Of a DNA stretch of 64,000 nt, positions 57,741-64,000 are shown one piece after another. Position numbers and translations under genes: made by a program. Source of the DNA: Oharaeibacter diazotrophicus (lineage in GTDB: Bacteria > Pseudomonadota > Alphaproteobacteria > Rhizobiales > Pleomorphomonadaceae); NCBI RefSeq assembly GCF_004362745.1, contig NZ_SNXY01000006.1:1674001-1738000 (forward strand), given 5' to 3'. Below the pieces are notes generated by a model. It did not search any database, was not told the origin of the DNA, and saw only the letters and a list, made by a program, of their open reading frames with translations. Numbering within the stretch: position 1 is the stretch's first letter; each line of letters begins with the position of its first letter.

Positions 57741-58326
57741 GGCGGGGCGGGGTTCAGACGCGTTCGGTGCCCCTCGCCTCCGCCCCCGACGGCAGAGCCC
57801 GGCCCGACACCCCCACCGCGTCCCCTCCCCCCTGGAGGGGGAGGGACAGGGAGAGGGGGCCGCCCGCGCCGACGTCGGCCACACCGGGAGAGACACGGAA
57901 CGGCAAGCCACTGCCCGTCCGCCCCCTCTCCCCAACCCTCCCCCTCCAGGGGGTAGGGAGCATGTCGAGAAGGTGGACGGGGAGGAGCGAGACCGCGAAC
58001 CGACGCTCCGGCGCGACGCCCCCACCGCGTCCCCTCCCCACTGGAGGGGGAGGGACAGGGAGAGGGGGCCGCCCGCGCAGACATCGGCCACACCGGGAGA
58101 GACGCAGAACGGCCAACGCAGGCCCGTCTGCCCCCTCTCCCCAACCCTCCCCTCCAGGGGGGAGGGAGCATGTCGAGGCGGAGGTGAGGGAGGAGCAGAT
58201 GTTCCGCCCGTGCTACCGCCACCGAAGCCCGACTGCCGACTGCCGACTGCCGACTGCCGAGACCCTACTGCCTAATGCCTAATGCCTACTGCCTACCGCC
58301 CACCGCCCCCCTTCCCCGAGGCCTCC
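57741..58326. repeat. 586-base repeat-filled gap between pqqC and pqqD
   Basis: Two direct copies of a block of about 165 bases lie at about 57807-57975 and 58016-58184 (offset about 208). Each copy holds a GTCCCCTCCCC hairpin followed by GGGACAGGGAGAGGGGG, then a GGCCACACCGGGAGAGAC segment, then an inverted CCCCTCTCCCCAACCCTCC hairpin ending AGGGAGCATGTCGAG. After these, four copies of CGACTGC followed by CTAATGC/CTACTGC units form a heptamer tandem array (58230-58300). No gene was found. Confidence 0.8.
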
Positions 58327-58629
58327 ATGTCCGCCACCCCGACCGACCGCCTGCCCGACGACGCCGTGCCGCGGCTGCCGAGGGGCGTGCGCGTGAAGTT
58401 CGACGCGGTGCGCTCGACCCACATGCTGCTCGCCCCCGAGCGCGCCGTCCGGCTCGACGCCGTCGCCGCGGCGATCCTGGCGGAGACCGACGGCGTCCGC
58501 TCGTTCGGCGACGTGGTCGCCGCGCTGGCGGCGAAGTACCGGGCGCCGGCCGACCGGATCGCGTCGGACGCCCGCACGTTCCTCGTCGGCCTGATGGACC
58601 GGCGCATGCTCGAGGTGACCGCCCGATGA
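58327..58629 (+). CDS. pqqD: PQQ biosynthesis peptide chaperone PqqD, 100 aa
   Basis: PqqD binds the PqqA peptide and presents it to PqqE. The winged-helix RRE fold is visible in VPRLPRGVRVKFDAVRSTHMLLAPERAVRLDAVAA's pattern of strands followed by ILAETDGVRSFGDVVAALAAKY. The ATG at 58327 has GAGG upstream. It overlaps pqqE by 4 bases, matching their tight complex. Confidence 0.93.
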   Translation: MSATPTDRLPDDAVPRLPRGVRVKFDAVRSTHMLLAPERAVRLDAVAAAILAETDGVRSFGDVVAALAAKYRAPADRIASDARTFLVGLMDRRMLEVTAR

Positions 58630-59750
58630 ACGCCCCGACCCCGGCCGAGAGCCTCGCCCGCCCCGCCCGCGTCGTGCCGCCGCCGATGGCGATGCTGGCC
58701 GAGCTGACCCACCGCTGCCCGCTGAAGTGCCCCTACTGCTCCAACCCGCTGGAGCTGGTGCGCCGTTCCGAGGAGCTCTCCACCGAGGACTGGGCGCGGG
58801 TGCTGCGGCAGGCGGCGGCGATGGGCGTGCTGCACGTCCACTTCTCCGGCGGCGAGCCGGCGGCGCGGCGCGACCTCGAGGACCTCGTCGGCATCGCCCG
58901 CGAGGTCGACCTCTACACCAACCTGATCACCTCCGGCGTCGGCCTCACCGAGACGCGGGTCAAGGAGCTGTCGGCCCGCGGGCTCGACCACGTCCAGCTC
59001 TCGGTCCAGGGCACCGACGCGGCGATCGCCGACAAGGTCGGCGGCTACAAGGGCGGCTTCGAGCAGAAGATGCGCGTCGCCGAGTGGGTCGCGGCGGAGG
59101 GCCTGCCGCTGACCGTCAACGCGGTGATGCACCGCGCCAACCTGCACAAGGTCGGCGAGACGATCGACCTCGCGGTCCGCCTCGGCGCCCGCCGCATCGA
59201 GATCGCCAACACCCAGATCCACGGCTGGGCGGTGAAGAACCGCGCCGCCTTGGTGCCGACCCGCGCCATGGTCGACGCCTGCACCGCCACGGTGATGGAG
59301 GCGCGCGAGCGGCTGAAGGGCGTGCTCGTCATCGACTACGTGCCGCCGGACCACCACTCGGTCTACCCGAAGGCCTGCATGGGCGGCTGGGGCAAGGTCG
59401 GGCTCAACGTCGAGCCGGACGGCAAGGTGCTGCCCTGCCACGCCGCGGCGACCATCCCGCACCTTTCCTTCGAGAACGTGCGCGAGCGCGACCTCGCCTG
59501 GATCTGGAACGAGAGCGCGGCGTTCAACGCCTACCGCGGCGACGACTGGATGCCCGAGGCCTGCCGGTCCTGCGAGCGCAAGACCGTCGATTTCGGCGGC
59601 TGCCGCTGTCAGGCCATGGCCTATGCCGGCGACCCGAACGCCATGGACCCGATGTGCTCCAAGAGCCCGCTGCGGGCGATGATCCACGACCTCGTCGAGG
59701 CCGAGAGCGTCGACGCCCATCCCCCGGAATACGTCTATCGCAGCATGTGA
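58626..59750 (+). CDS. pqqE: PqqA peptide cyclase (radical SAM), 374 aa
   Basis: It links Glu and Tyr of PqqA through a carbon-carbon bond by radical chemistry. The radical SAM cluster motif CPLKCPYC is at about residues 34-41, and GGEPAARRDL follows. The C-terminal SPASM region carries the auxiliary cluster cysteines, including ACMGGWG, LPCHAA, ACRSCERKTVDFGGCRCQAMA and MCSKSP. The length fits PqqE. It is the last gene of the operon. The peptidase pqqF is absent here. Confidence 0.96.
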   Translation: MNAPTPAESLARPARVVPPPMAMLAELTHRCPLKCPYCSNPLELVRRSEELSTEDWARVLRQAAAMGVLHVHFSGGEPAARRDLEDLVGIAREVDLYTNLITSGVGLTETRVKELSARGLDHVQLSVQGTDAAIADKVGGYKGGFEQKMRVAEWVAAEGLPLTVNAVMHRANLHKVGETIDLAVRLGARRIEIANTQIHGWAVKNRAALVPTRAMVDACTATVMEARERLKGVLVIDYVPPDHHSVYPKACMGGWGKVGLNVEPDGKVLPCHAAATIPHLSFENVRERDLAWIWNESAAFNAYRGDDWMPEACRSCERKTVDFGGCRCQAMAYAGDPNAMDPMCSKSPLRAMIHDLVEAESVDAHPPEYVYRSM

Positions 59751-59763
59751 GCCCGCCTCGTGG

Positions 59764-59820
59764 CGGCGCGGCCCGGTGGACGGGCCCTCCCCGCGGCGGC
59801 CCGTCCGAACCGGGCGCCGC
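59764..59820. terminator. Imperfect long hairpin between convergent pqqE and hypothetical genes
   Basis: GGCGCGGCCCGGTGGACGGG pairs imperfectly with CCCGTCCGAACCGGGCGCC across a short loop. It lies 14 bases beyond the pqqE stop and before the end of the opposing gene, so it may end transcription from both sides. No U-tract is obvious. Confidence 0.5.
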
Positions 59821-59841
59821 GGAACACGACCGTTCCCGCCG

Positions 59842-60054
59842 TCAGATCGGTTCGCCCTCGGCGCCCGCCTTGGCGCAGCGCCAGCGCACGATCCGGTACT
59901 TCGGATGACTGGTCGACCACTCCGCGATCCGCGGCTGCGCCCAGTAGAGGCACTCGGCCAGCGAAGTCACTTCCGCGACCGGCAGCGTGCGCTGCTCGCA
60001 GGCCTTGGGATCCGACAGCAGGCAGATGGTCATCAGGATGTCGATGGCGTTCAT
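59842..60054 (-). CDS. Small conserved hypothetical protein, 70 aa
   Basis: The sequence starts MNAIDILMTICLLSDPKACE and ends PKYRIVRWRCAKAGAEG, with three or four cysteines (ICL, ACE, ECL, RCA) that could bind a metal or form disulfides. Similar proteins of about 70 residues are found across alphaproteobacteria, without known function. The ATG at 60054 is used; one at 60066 would add four residues. It is transcribed toward pqqE. Confidence 0.7.
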   Translation of the reverse strand: MNAIDILMTICLLSDPKACEQRTLPVAEVTSLAECLYWAQPRIAEWSTSHPKYRIVRWRCAKAGAEGEPI

Positions 60055-60236
60055 GTCCGGCACCATGTTGCAATCTTGCGTCGCGCGGCGATGACGGCGG
60101 TTCGGCGCCGCGACGAACGGAGTACATCCCATGTTACTCCAACGGCGGCGCAATGGATCACGCCGATCGAATGCACGTGATCCGCGCTCGCTCCGCCTCC
60201 GTAAATCTCGCCCGGGGAGTAGAACGGGAGGCGGGG

Positions 60237-60797
60237 ATGCTCTGTTCCCAGACGAAGACACATCGGCGGCGGAACGCCGCCATCGCGGTGCTTCTCACTA
60301 TCTCGGCTTCGATCGGCGCCACGGATCGCGCCCACGCCGTCTTCTCCGGCGACATGAGCCCGCGCGCGCCCTCCGGCGACGCCGAATACGCCGCCGGCAT
60401 GGTCGCCTGGGCCGCCGAGGACTGGAAGGCGGTGGTGTTCCACATGGCGCGCGTCACCGGCAACCGGCCGCACCACGACAACGCCTGGGCCCGCCTCGGC
60501 TACGCGCATCGCAAGCTGCAGCGCTACGACGCCTCGCTGTTCGCCTACGGCCGGGCGCTTTCGATCAACCCGCACAACCGCGCGGCGCTCGAATATCTCG
60601 GCGAGGCCTATGTCGAACTCGGCCGCTTCGTCGACGCCGTCGGCGTGCTCGACCGCCTCGCGGGCGAGTGCAAGCGCGTCGAACTCACCTTCTCCGACGG
60701 CGACTTCGGCGACGGCTGCGAGGAATTCGCGTCTCTGAGGACGCTGATCGACCTCGTCGGCGGCGACACCTCCGACGTCGTCGCGCGCTGGCGCTGA
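60237..60797 (+). CDS. Exported tetratricopeptide-repeat protein, 186 aa
   Basis: A signal peptide (about residues 1-34, RNAAIAVLLTISASIGATDRAHA) precedes a short TPR region. NAWARLGYAHRKLQRYDASLF and AALEYLGEAYVELGRFVDAVG form two repeat helices, and a Cys pair follows (GECKRVE and DGCEEF). TPR proteins mediate contacts and here may sit in the periplasm. GGGAGGCGGGG precedes the ATG at 60237. It is convergent with cbbR, which ends 7 bases away. Confidence 0.8.
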   Translation: MLCSQTKTHRRRNAAIAVLLTISASIGATDRAHAVFSGDMSPRAPSGDAEYAAGMVAWAAEDWKAVVFHMARVTGNRPHHDNAWARLGYAHRKLQRYDASLFAYGRALSINPHNRAALEYLGEAYVELGRFVDAVGVLDRLAGECKRVELTFSDGDFGDGCEEFASLRTLIDLVGGDTSDVVARWR

Positions 60798-60804
60798 ACG
60801 CCGC

Positions 60805-61728
60805 TCACCCGATACCCGGCACCTTCGGCAGGAAGTCGGCGCCGCGCGTCGCCCAGAACTGGCGCAGCGCCAGCGCCGCCGGCAGGAGGCGCTTGTCGGT
60901 GCGGCGGACCATGAACCAGTGCCTGACGATCGGCAGGCCGACCACGTCGAGGATGGCGAGGCGGCCGCTCTCGACCTCGAAGGCCACCGTGTGGGCGGAG
61001 ATGAAGGAGATGCCGAGCCCGGCCATCACCGCCTGCTTGATGGTCTCGTTGGAGGCCATCTCGATCTCGCGCGGCGGCGCGCCGACATAGGCCTCGCCCA
61101 TGAAGGCCTCGAAGGACGAGCGCGTGCCCGAACCGTCCTCGCGCACCAGGAAGGTCTCGCCGGCGAGTTCGGCCGGCTGGATCGCGCGCCGGCCGGCGAG
61201 CGGATGGTCGGGCGGGGCGACGATCACCTGCGGGTGGTCGCCGATGACCTGGGATTCCACCTCGAACTCGCGCGGGGGCCGGCCCATGATCGCGAGGTCG
61301 ATCTCGTAGTTGCGCAGCGCCGCCAGCGTCTCCTCGCGATTGCCGACCATCAGCCGGATCTCGACCCGCGGCCGCTCGCGGCGGAAGGCGGCGATCGCGC
61401 GCGGCGCGAAATACTTGGCGGTCGAGACGACGCCGATCGAGACCGCGCCGGAGCCGGCCTCCTTCAGCTCGGCGAGGGCGTCGCTGCACTCGCCGAGCAG
61501 CGCCTCGATCCGGGCGAGCGTGGTGGCGATCTCGTCGCCGGCGGCGGTCGGGCGGAAGCGGTCGCCGACACGCTCGATCAGCGGCAGGCCGACGAGGTCC
61601 TCGAGCGCCTTGACCTGGGCGGTGATCGCCGGCGGTGTCACGTTGAGTTCGGACGAGGCCGCCGTCACCGTGCCGGTCCGGATCACGGCCGCCAACGAGC
61701 GCAGCTGCTTCAGCGTGGTGTGGCGCAT
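60805..61728 (-). CDS. cbbR: LysR-family regulator, probable CbbR, 307 aa
   Basis: The DNA-binding helix-turn-helix is at residues about 8-35 (RSLAAVIRTGTVTAASSELNVTPPAITAQVKALE). The ligand domain includes GVVSTAKYFAPRAIAAFRRE and VREDGSGTRSSFEAFMG. Length and sequence match CbbR proteins, which activate Calvin-cycle operons in response to metabolites such as RuBP or NADPH. It is divergent from cbbF, as is usual for CbbR and its target, with a 292-base gap containing a predicted operator. Confidence 0.9.
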   Translation of the reverse strand: MRHTTLKQLRSLAAVIRTGTVTAASSELNVTPPAITAQVKALEDLVGLPLIERVGDRFRPTAAGDEIATTLARIEALLGECSDALAELKEAGSGAVSIGVVSTAKYFAPRAIAAFRRERPRVEIRLMVGNREETLAALRNYEIDLAIMGRPPREFEVESQVIGDHPQVIVAPPDHPLAGRRAIQPAELAGETFLVREDGSGTRSSFEAFMGEAYVGAPPREIEMASNETIKQAVMAGLGISFISAHTVAFEVESGRLAILDVVGLPIVRHWFMVRRTDKRLLPAALALRQFWATRGADFLPKVPGIG

Positions 61729-61800
61729 CGGGTCCCTCCCCGTCCCCACCGGAGCGCCCCTCGTCTCAGCGACGAGAACCGGTCGGGCCGGCCGCTTGGT

Positions 61801-61815
61801 TTCAGCGTTTCTGAA
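61801..61815. promoter_or_regulatory. Predicted CbbR operator
   Basis: TTCAG-CGTTT-CTGAA is an inverted repeat whose inner bases give TCA-N7-TGA, fitting the TNA-N7-TNA consensus reported for CbbR sites. It lies between cbbR and cbbF, about 75 bases before the cbbR start and 205 before cbbF. A second inverted patch, CCAGAATATTGG, follows at 61823. Confidence 0.6.
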
Positions 61816-62020
61816 GGGCCGGACCAGAATATTGGAATTCGGCGGCTTTGCTGTCGAGTGTAAGATCGTCGCGCTCCTTTCGGCGTGCGACGCCGCGCGC
61901 CCTCGACAGGCCGCCCCCGCTCCGTCCACCATTCCCGGGCGCGCCGTTGGACAGGCGCCGATCCGCCCGTCATGATGCCGCCCGTCGGTAGAGCGACGGA
62001 CGAACGGAGACGACGGGTCG

Positions 62021-63046
62021 ATGACGGACAGGAACGGCCTCACGGCCCATCTCGACGGCTGGGCGGGGCGGGACGCCACCCGCAAGGCGGTGGCACGCGC
62101 GATTCTCGGCCTCGCCGAGGCCGGCCGGCGGATTTCCGCGCTGGTCGCCGAGGGCGTGCACGGGTCCGGCCACGGCGCCGTCGTCGGCGAGAACTCCGGC
62201 GGCGATTCGCAGAAGCAGCTCGACTGGCAGACCCACGAGATCGTCGTCGAGGCGCTGCGCTTCACCGGCGTCGCGGCGGTCGGCTCCGAAGAGGCCGAGG
62301 CGCCGGACGTGCTCGACCCGAACGGCGCGGTGGTGGTCGCGGTCGATCCGCTCGACGGCTCCTCCAACATCGACAACAACGTCGCGATCGGCACGATCTT
62401 CGCGATCCTGCCGGCGCTCGCGGAGGGCGATTCCTTCCTGCAGCCGGGCTCGCGCCAGCTCGCGGCCGGTTTCGTGGTCTACGGCCCGCACACCGACCTC
62501 GTGCTGACGCTCGGCGAGGGCACCCACATCTTCACGCTCGATCCCGAGGACGGCGTCTTCCGCATCGCCCTCTCGAACGTGACGATCCCGACCGACACGG
62601 CCGAGTTCGCCATCAACGCCTCGAACTACCGGCACTGGCAGCCGGGCATCCGCGCCTGGTTCGACGACTGCATCGCCGGCGCCGCCGGCCCGCGCGAGAA
62701 GGACTTCAATATGCGCTGGGTCGCCGCCCTGGTGGCCGAGGCGACGCGCATCCTGATCCGCGGCGGCATCTTCCTCTATCCCGGCGACGACCGCCGCGGC
62801 TACGCCCAGGGCCGGCTGCGCCTCGTCTACGAGGCCAACCCGATCGCCTTCGTGGTCGAGCAGGCCGGCGGGCGCGCCACCAACGGCACCGAGCGCGTGC
62901 TCGACCTCGTGCCGACCGACCTGCACCAGCGCACCCCGCTGATCTTCGGTTCGACCACCGAGGTCGGGCAGGTCGAATTCTACGAGCGCAACCCCGTGCC
63001 CGCCGATCGGTCGCCGCTGTTCGGCTACCGCGGCCTGTTCCGCTGA
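62021..63046 (+). CDS. cbbF: Fructose-1,6-bisphosphatase (class I), 341 aa
   Basis: It dephosphorylates fructose 1,6-bisphosphate (and often sedoheptulose bisphosphate) in the Calvin cycle. The metal and substrate site DPLDGSSNIDNN is at about residues 108-119, with AVGSEEAE before it and FEANPIAFVVEQAGG-type sequence LVYEANPIAFVVEQAGG near the end. CbbF rather than Fbp is chosen from its partnership with cbbP. GGTCG precedes the ATG. cbbP starts 37 bases downstream. Confidence 0.95.
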   Translation: MTDRNGLTAHLDGWAGRDATRKAVARAILGLAEAGRRISALVAEGVHGSGHGAVVGENSGGDSQKQLDWQTHEIVVEALRFTGVAAVGSEEAEAPDVLDPNGAVVVAVDPLDGSSNIDNNVAIGTIFAILPALAEGDSFLQPGSRQLAAGFVVYGPHTDLVLTLGEGTHIFTLDPEDGVFRIALSNVTIPTDTAEFAINASNYRHWQPGIRAWFDDCIAGAAGPREKDFNMRWVAALVAEATRILIRGGIFLYPGDDRRGYAQGRLRLVYEANPIAFVVEQAGGRATNGTERVLDLVPTDLHQRTPLIFGSTTEVGQVEFYERNPVPADRSPLFGYRGLFR

Positions 63047-63083
63047 GGGCGGGGCACTTCAGCCGGAGGGCGGACCCGAGGTC

Positions 63084-63959
63084 ATGTCGGAGCGGCATCC
63101 GATCATCGCGATCACCGGTTCGTCCGGGGCCGGCACCACGTCGGTGCGGGCGACGTTCGAGCAGATCTTCCGCCGGGAGAGCATCGACGCCGCCTACATC
63201 GAGGGCGACAGCTTCCACCGCTGGGACCGCGTCGCCATGAAGGCGAAGTCGGCCGAGGAGTCGGCCCGGGGCAACTACACCTTCAGCCACTTCGGGCCGG
63301 AGGCGAACCTGCTCGAGGAACTGGAGGCGGTGTTCCGCAGCTACGGCGAGAACGGCACCGGCCGCTTCCGCCACTACGCCCACGACCACGAGGAGAGCCG
63401 CCTGTTCGGGATCCCCGAGGGCACCTTCTCCGACTGGGAGGACTTCCCCGAGGACACCGACCTCCTGTTCTACGAGGGCCTGCACGGCGCCGCGGTCACC
63501 GGCGAGGTCGACATCGCCCGCCACGTCGACCTCAAGATCGGCGTCGTCCCGGTGATCAACCTCGAGTGGATCCAGAAGATCCACCGCGACAAGGCCACCC
63601 GCGGCTATTCCACCGAGGCGGTCACCGACACCATCCTCAGGCGGATGCACGACTACGTGCACTACATCTGCCCGCAGTTCACCCAGACCGACATCAATTT
63701 CCAGCGCGTGCCGACCGTCGACACCTCCAATCCCTTCGTCGCGCGCTGGATCCCCACCGCCGACGAATCCATGGTGGTGATCCGTTTCCGCAACCCGCGC
63801 GGCATCGACTTCCCCTACCTGCTGTCGATGATCCACGACAGCTTCATGTCCCGCGCCAATTCCATCGTCGTCCCCGGCCCGAAGATGGAACTCGCCATGC
63901 AACTGATACTGACGCCGAAGATCCTCCGGCTGGTGGAGCGCAAGAAGCGCCTCCTGTGA
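63084..63959 (+). CDS. cbbP: Phosphoribulokinase, 291 aa
   Basis: It phosphorylates ribulose 5-phosphate to ribulose 1,5-bisphosphate, a step used only in the Calvin cycle. The Walker A is GSSGAGTTS (residues 12-20), followed by YIEGDSFHRWDR with the catalytic Asp, and FSHFGPEANLLEEL. The C-terminal CPQFTQTDINFQRVPTVDTSNPF is typical of the bacterial class-I enzyme. It is complete, ending 41 bases before the window edge. Confidence 0.96.
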   Translation: MSERHPIIAITGSSGAGTTSVRATFEQIFRRESIDAAYIEGDSFHRWDRVAMKAKSAEESARGNYTFSHFGPEANLLEELEAVFRSYGENGTGRFRHYAHDHEESRLFGIPEGTFSDWEDFPEDTDLLFYEGLHGAAVTGEVDIARHVDLKIGVVPVINLEWIQKIHRDKATRGYSTEAVTDTILRRMHDYVHYICPQFTQTDINFQRVPTVDTSNPFVARWIPTADESMVVIRFRNPRGIDFPYLLSMIHDSFMSRANSIVVPGPKMELAMQLILTPKILRLVERKKRLL

Positions 63960-63977
63960 CGAACACGGAGCCGACCA

Positions 63978-64000
63978 ATGGAGACTTGCGCCGGCGCGCG
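63978..64000 (+). CDS. Possible start of the next gene, cut by the window edge
   Basis: An ATG at 63978 follows CGGAG at a suitable distance and opens METCAGA before the window ends. By comparison with other cbb operons this could be a transketolase, aldolase or another Calvin gene, but seven codons do not allow identification. Confidence 0.3.

Noticed and set aside
57807-58184. Repeats between pqqC and pqqD as a CRISPR array
   Set aside because: There are only two long copies, with internal hairpins and no regularly spaced short repeats or spacers, and no cas genes nearby.

Overview
The window is about 64 kb of very GC-rich DNA with dense, often overlapping genes. Its gene content points to an alphaproteobacterium of the Rhizobiales/Hyphomicrobiales type. 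Supporting signs are Entner-Doudoroff sugar catabolism, Calvin-cycle genes (cbbR, cbbF, cbbP, cbbY, rpe, gph), a PQQ cofactor operon, and families of GC-rich intergenic palindromes. The genus is not identifiable from the sequence alone. No rRNA, tRNA, CRISPR array, prophage or insertion sequence was seen.

Layout. 1-71 is the 5' end of a probable PLP-dependent threonine/serine dehydratase. 326-2172 holds a glycosyltransferase and an LpxH-like phosphoesterase that overlap. 2386-8265 is pgi-zwf-pgl-edd, carrying glucose phosphates down the Entner-Doudoroff route. 8359-13282 has a PhyH-type oxygenase, an orphan form-II CoxL-like molybdenum hydroxylase and a FadL-type porin. 13578-17462 is the thiamine region (thiD, and a TPP-riboswitch-led thiO-thiS-thiG-thiE) with a one-domain Lrp ligand-binding protein between. 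17524-21921 has an EamA exporter, a dienelactone-hydrolase-like protein, a CYTH-CHAD protein and a DedA protein. 22315-29671 is a dipeptide ABC transporter operon (dppA-B-C-D-F) interrupted by a GNAT gene and a YbjN gene and followed by a 3-methyladenine glycosylase. 29701-30090 encodes a secreted protein resembling a subtilase propeptide.

30387-44887 is the most notable block: fourteen genes on the minus strand that look like a cyanuric acid/biuret mineralisation island. In transcription order they are a BMP-type ABC binding protein, two permeases, formamidase, biuret hydrolase (BiuH), cyanuric acid amidohydrolase (AtzD family), the ABC ATPase, a second BiuH-like cysteine hydrolase, AtzG, AtzE, an MTHFSD-like folate-family protein, AtzH, a GntR regulator and AtzF. 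Both known routes from carboxybiuret to ammonia (via BiuH, and via AtzEG/AtzH) are present, with an apparently dedicated importer and regulator. Many starts and stops overlap by 1-4 bases, which suggests translational coupling.

45169-47316 is cbbY-gph-rpe. 47554-51062 is a polysaccharide locus with a flippase-glycosyltransferase fusion. 51174-53208 is glycerate 2-kinase and trehalose phosphatase. 53301-55617 holds a small conserved protein, an AraC regulator and a DUF2380-like protein. 55902-59750 is pqqA-B-C-(repeat-filled gap)-D-E. 59842-60797 has two small hypothetical proteins. 60805-63959 is cbbR divergent from cbbF-cbbP, and probably continues past the window.

Intergenic DNA carries several repeat families: a Rhizobiales-like CTTCTCCC palindrome (148-314), a GTCCCCTCC/GGGAGGGAC palindrome (36.5, 40.3, 43.6, 57.8 and 58.0 kb), and a multi-hairpin element of about 140 bases found just after two unrelated stop codons (9.4 and 18.6 kb).
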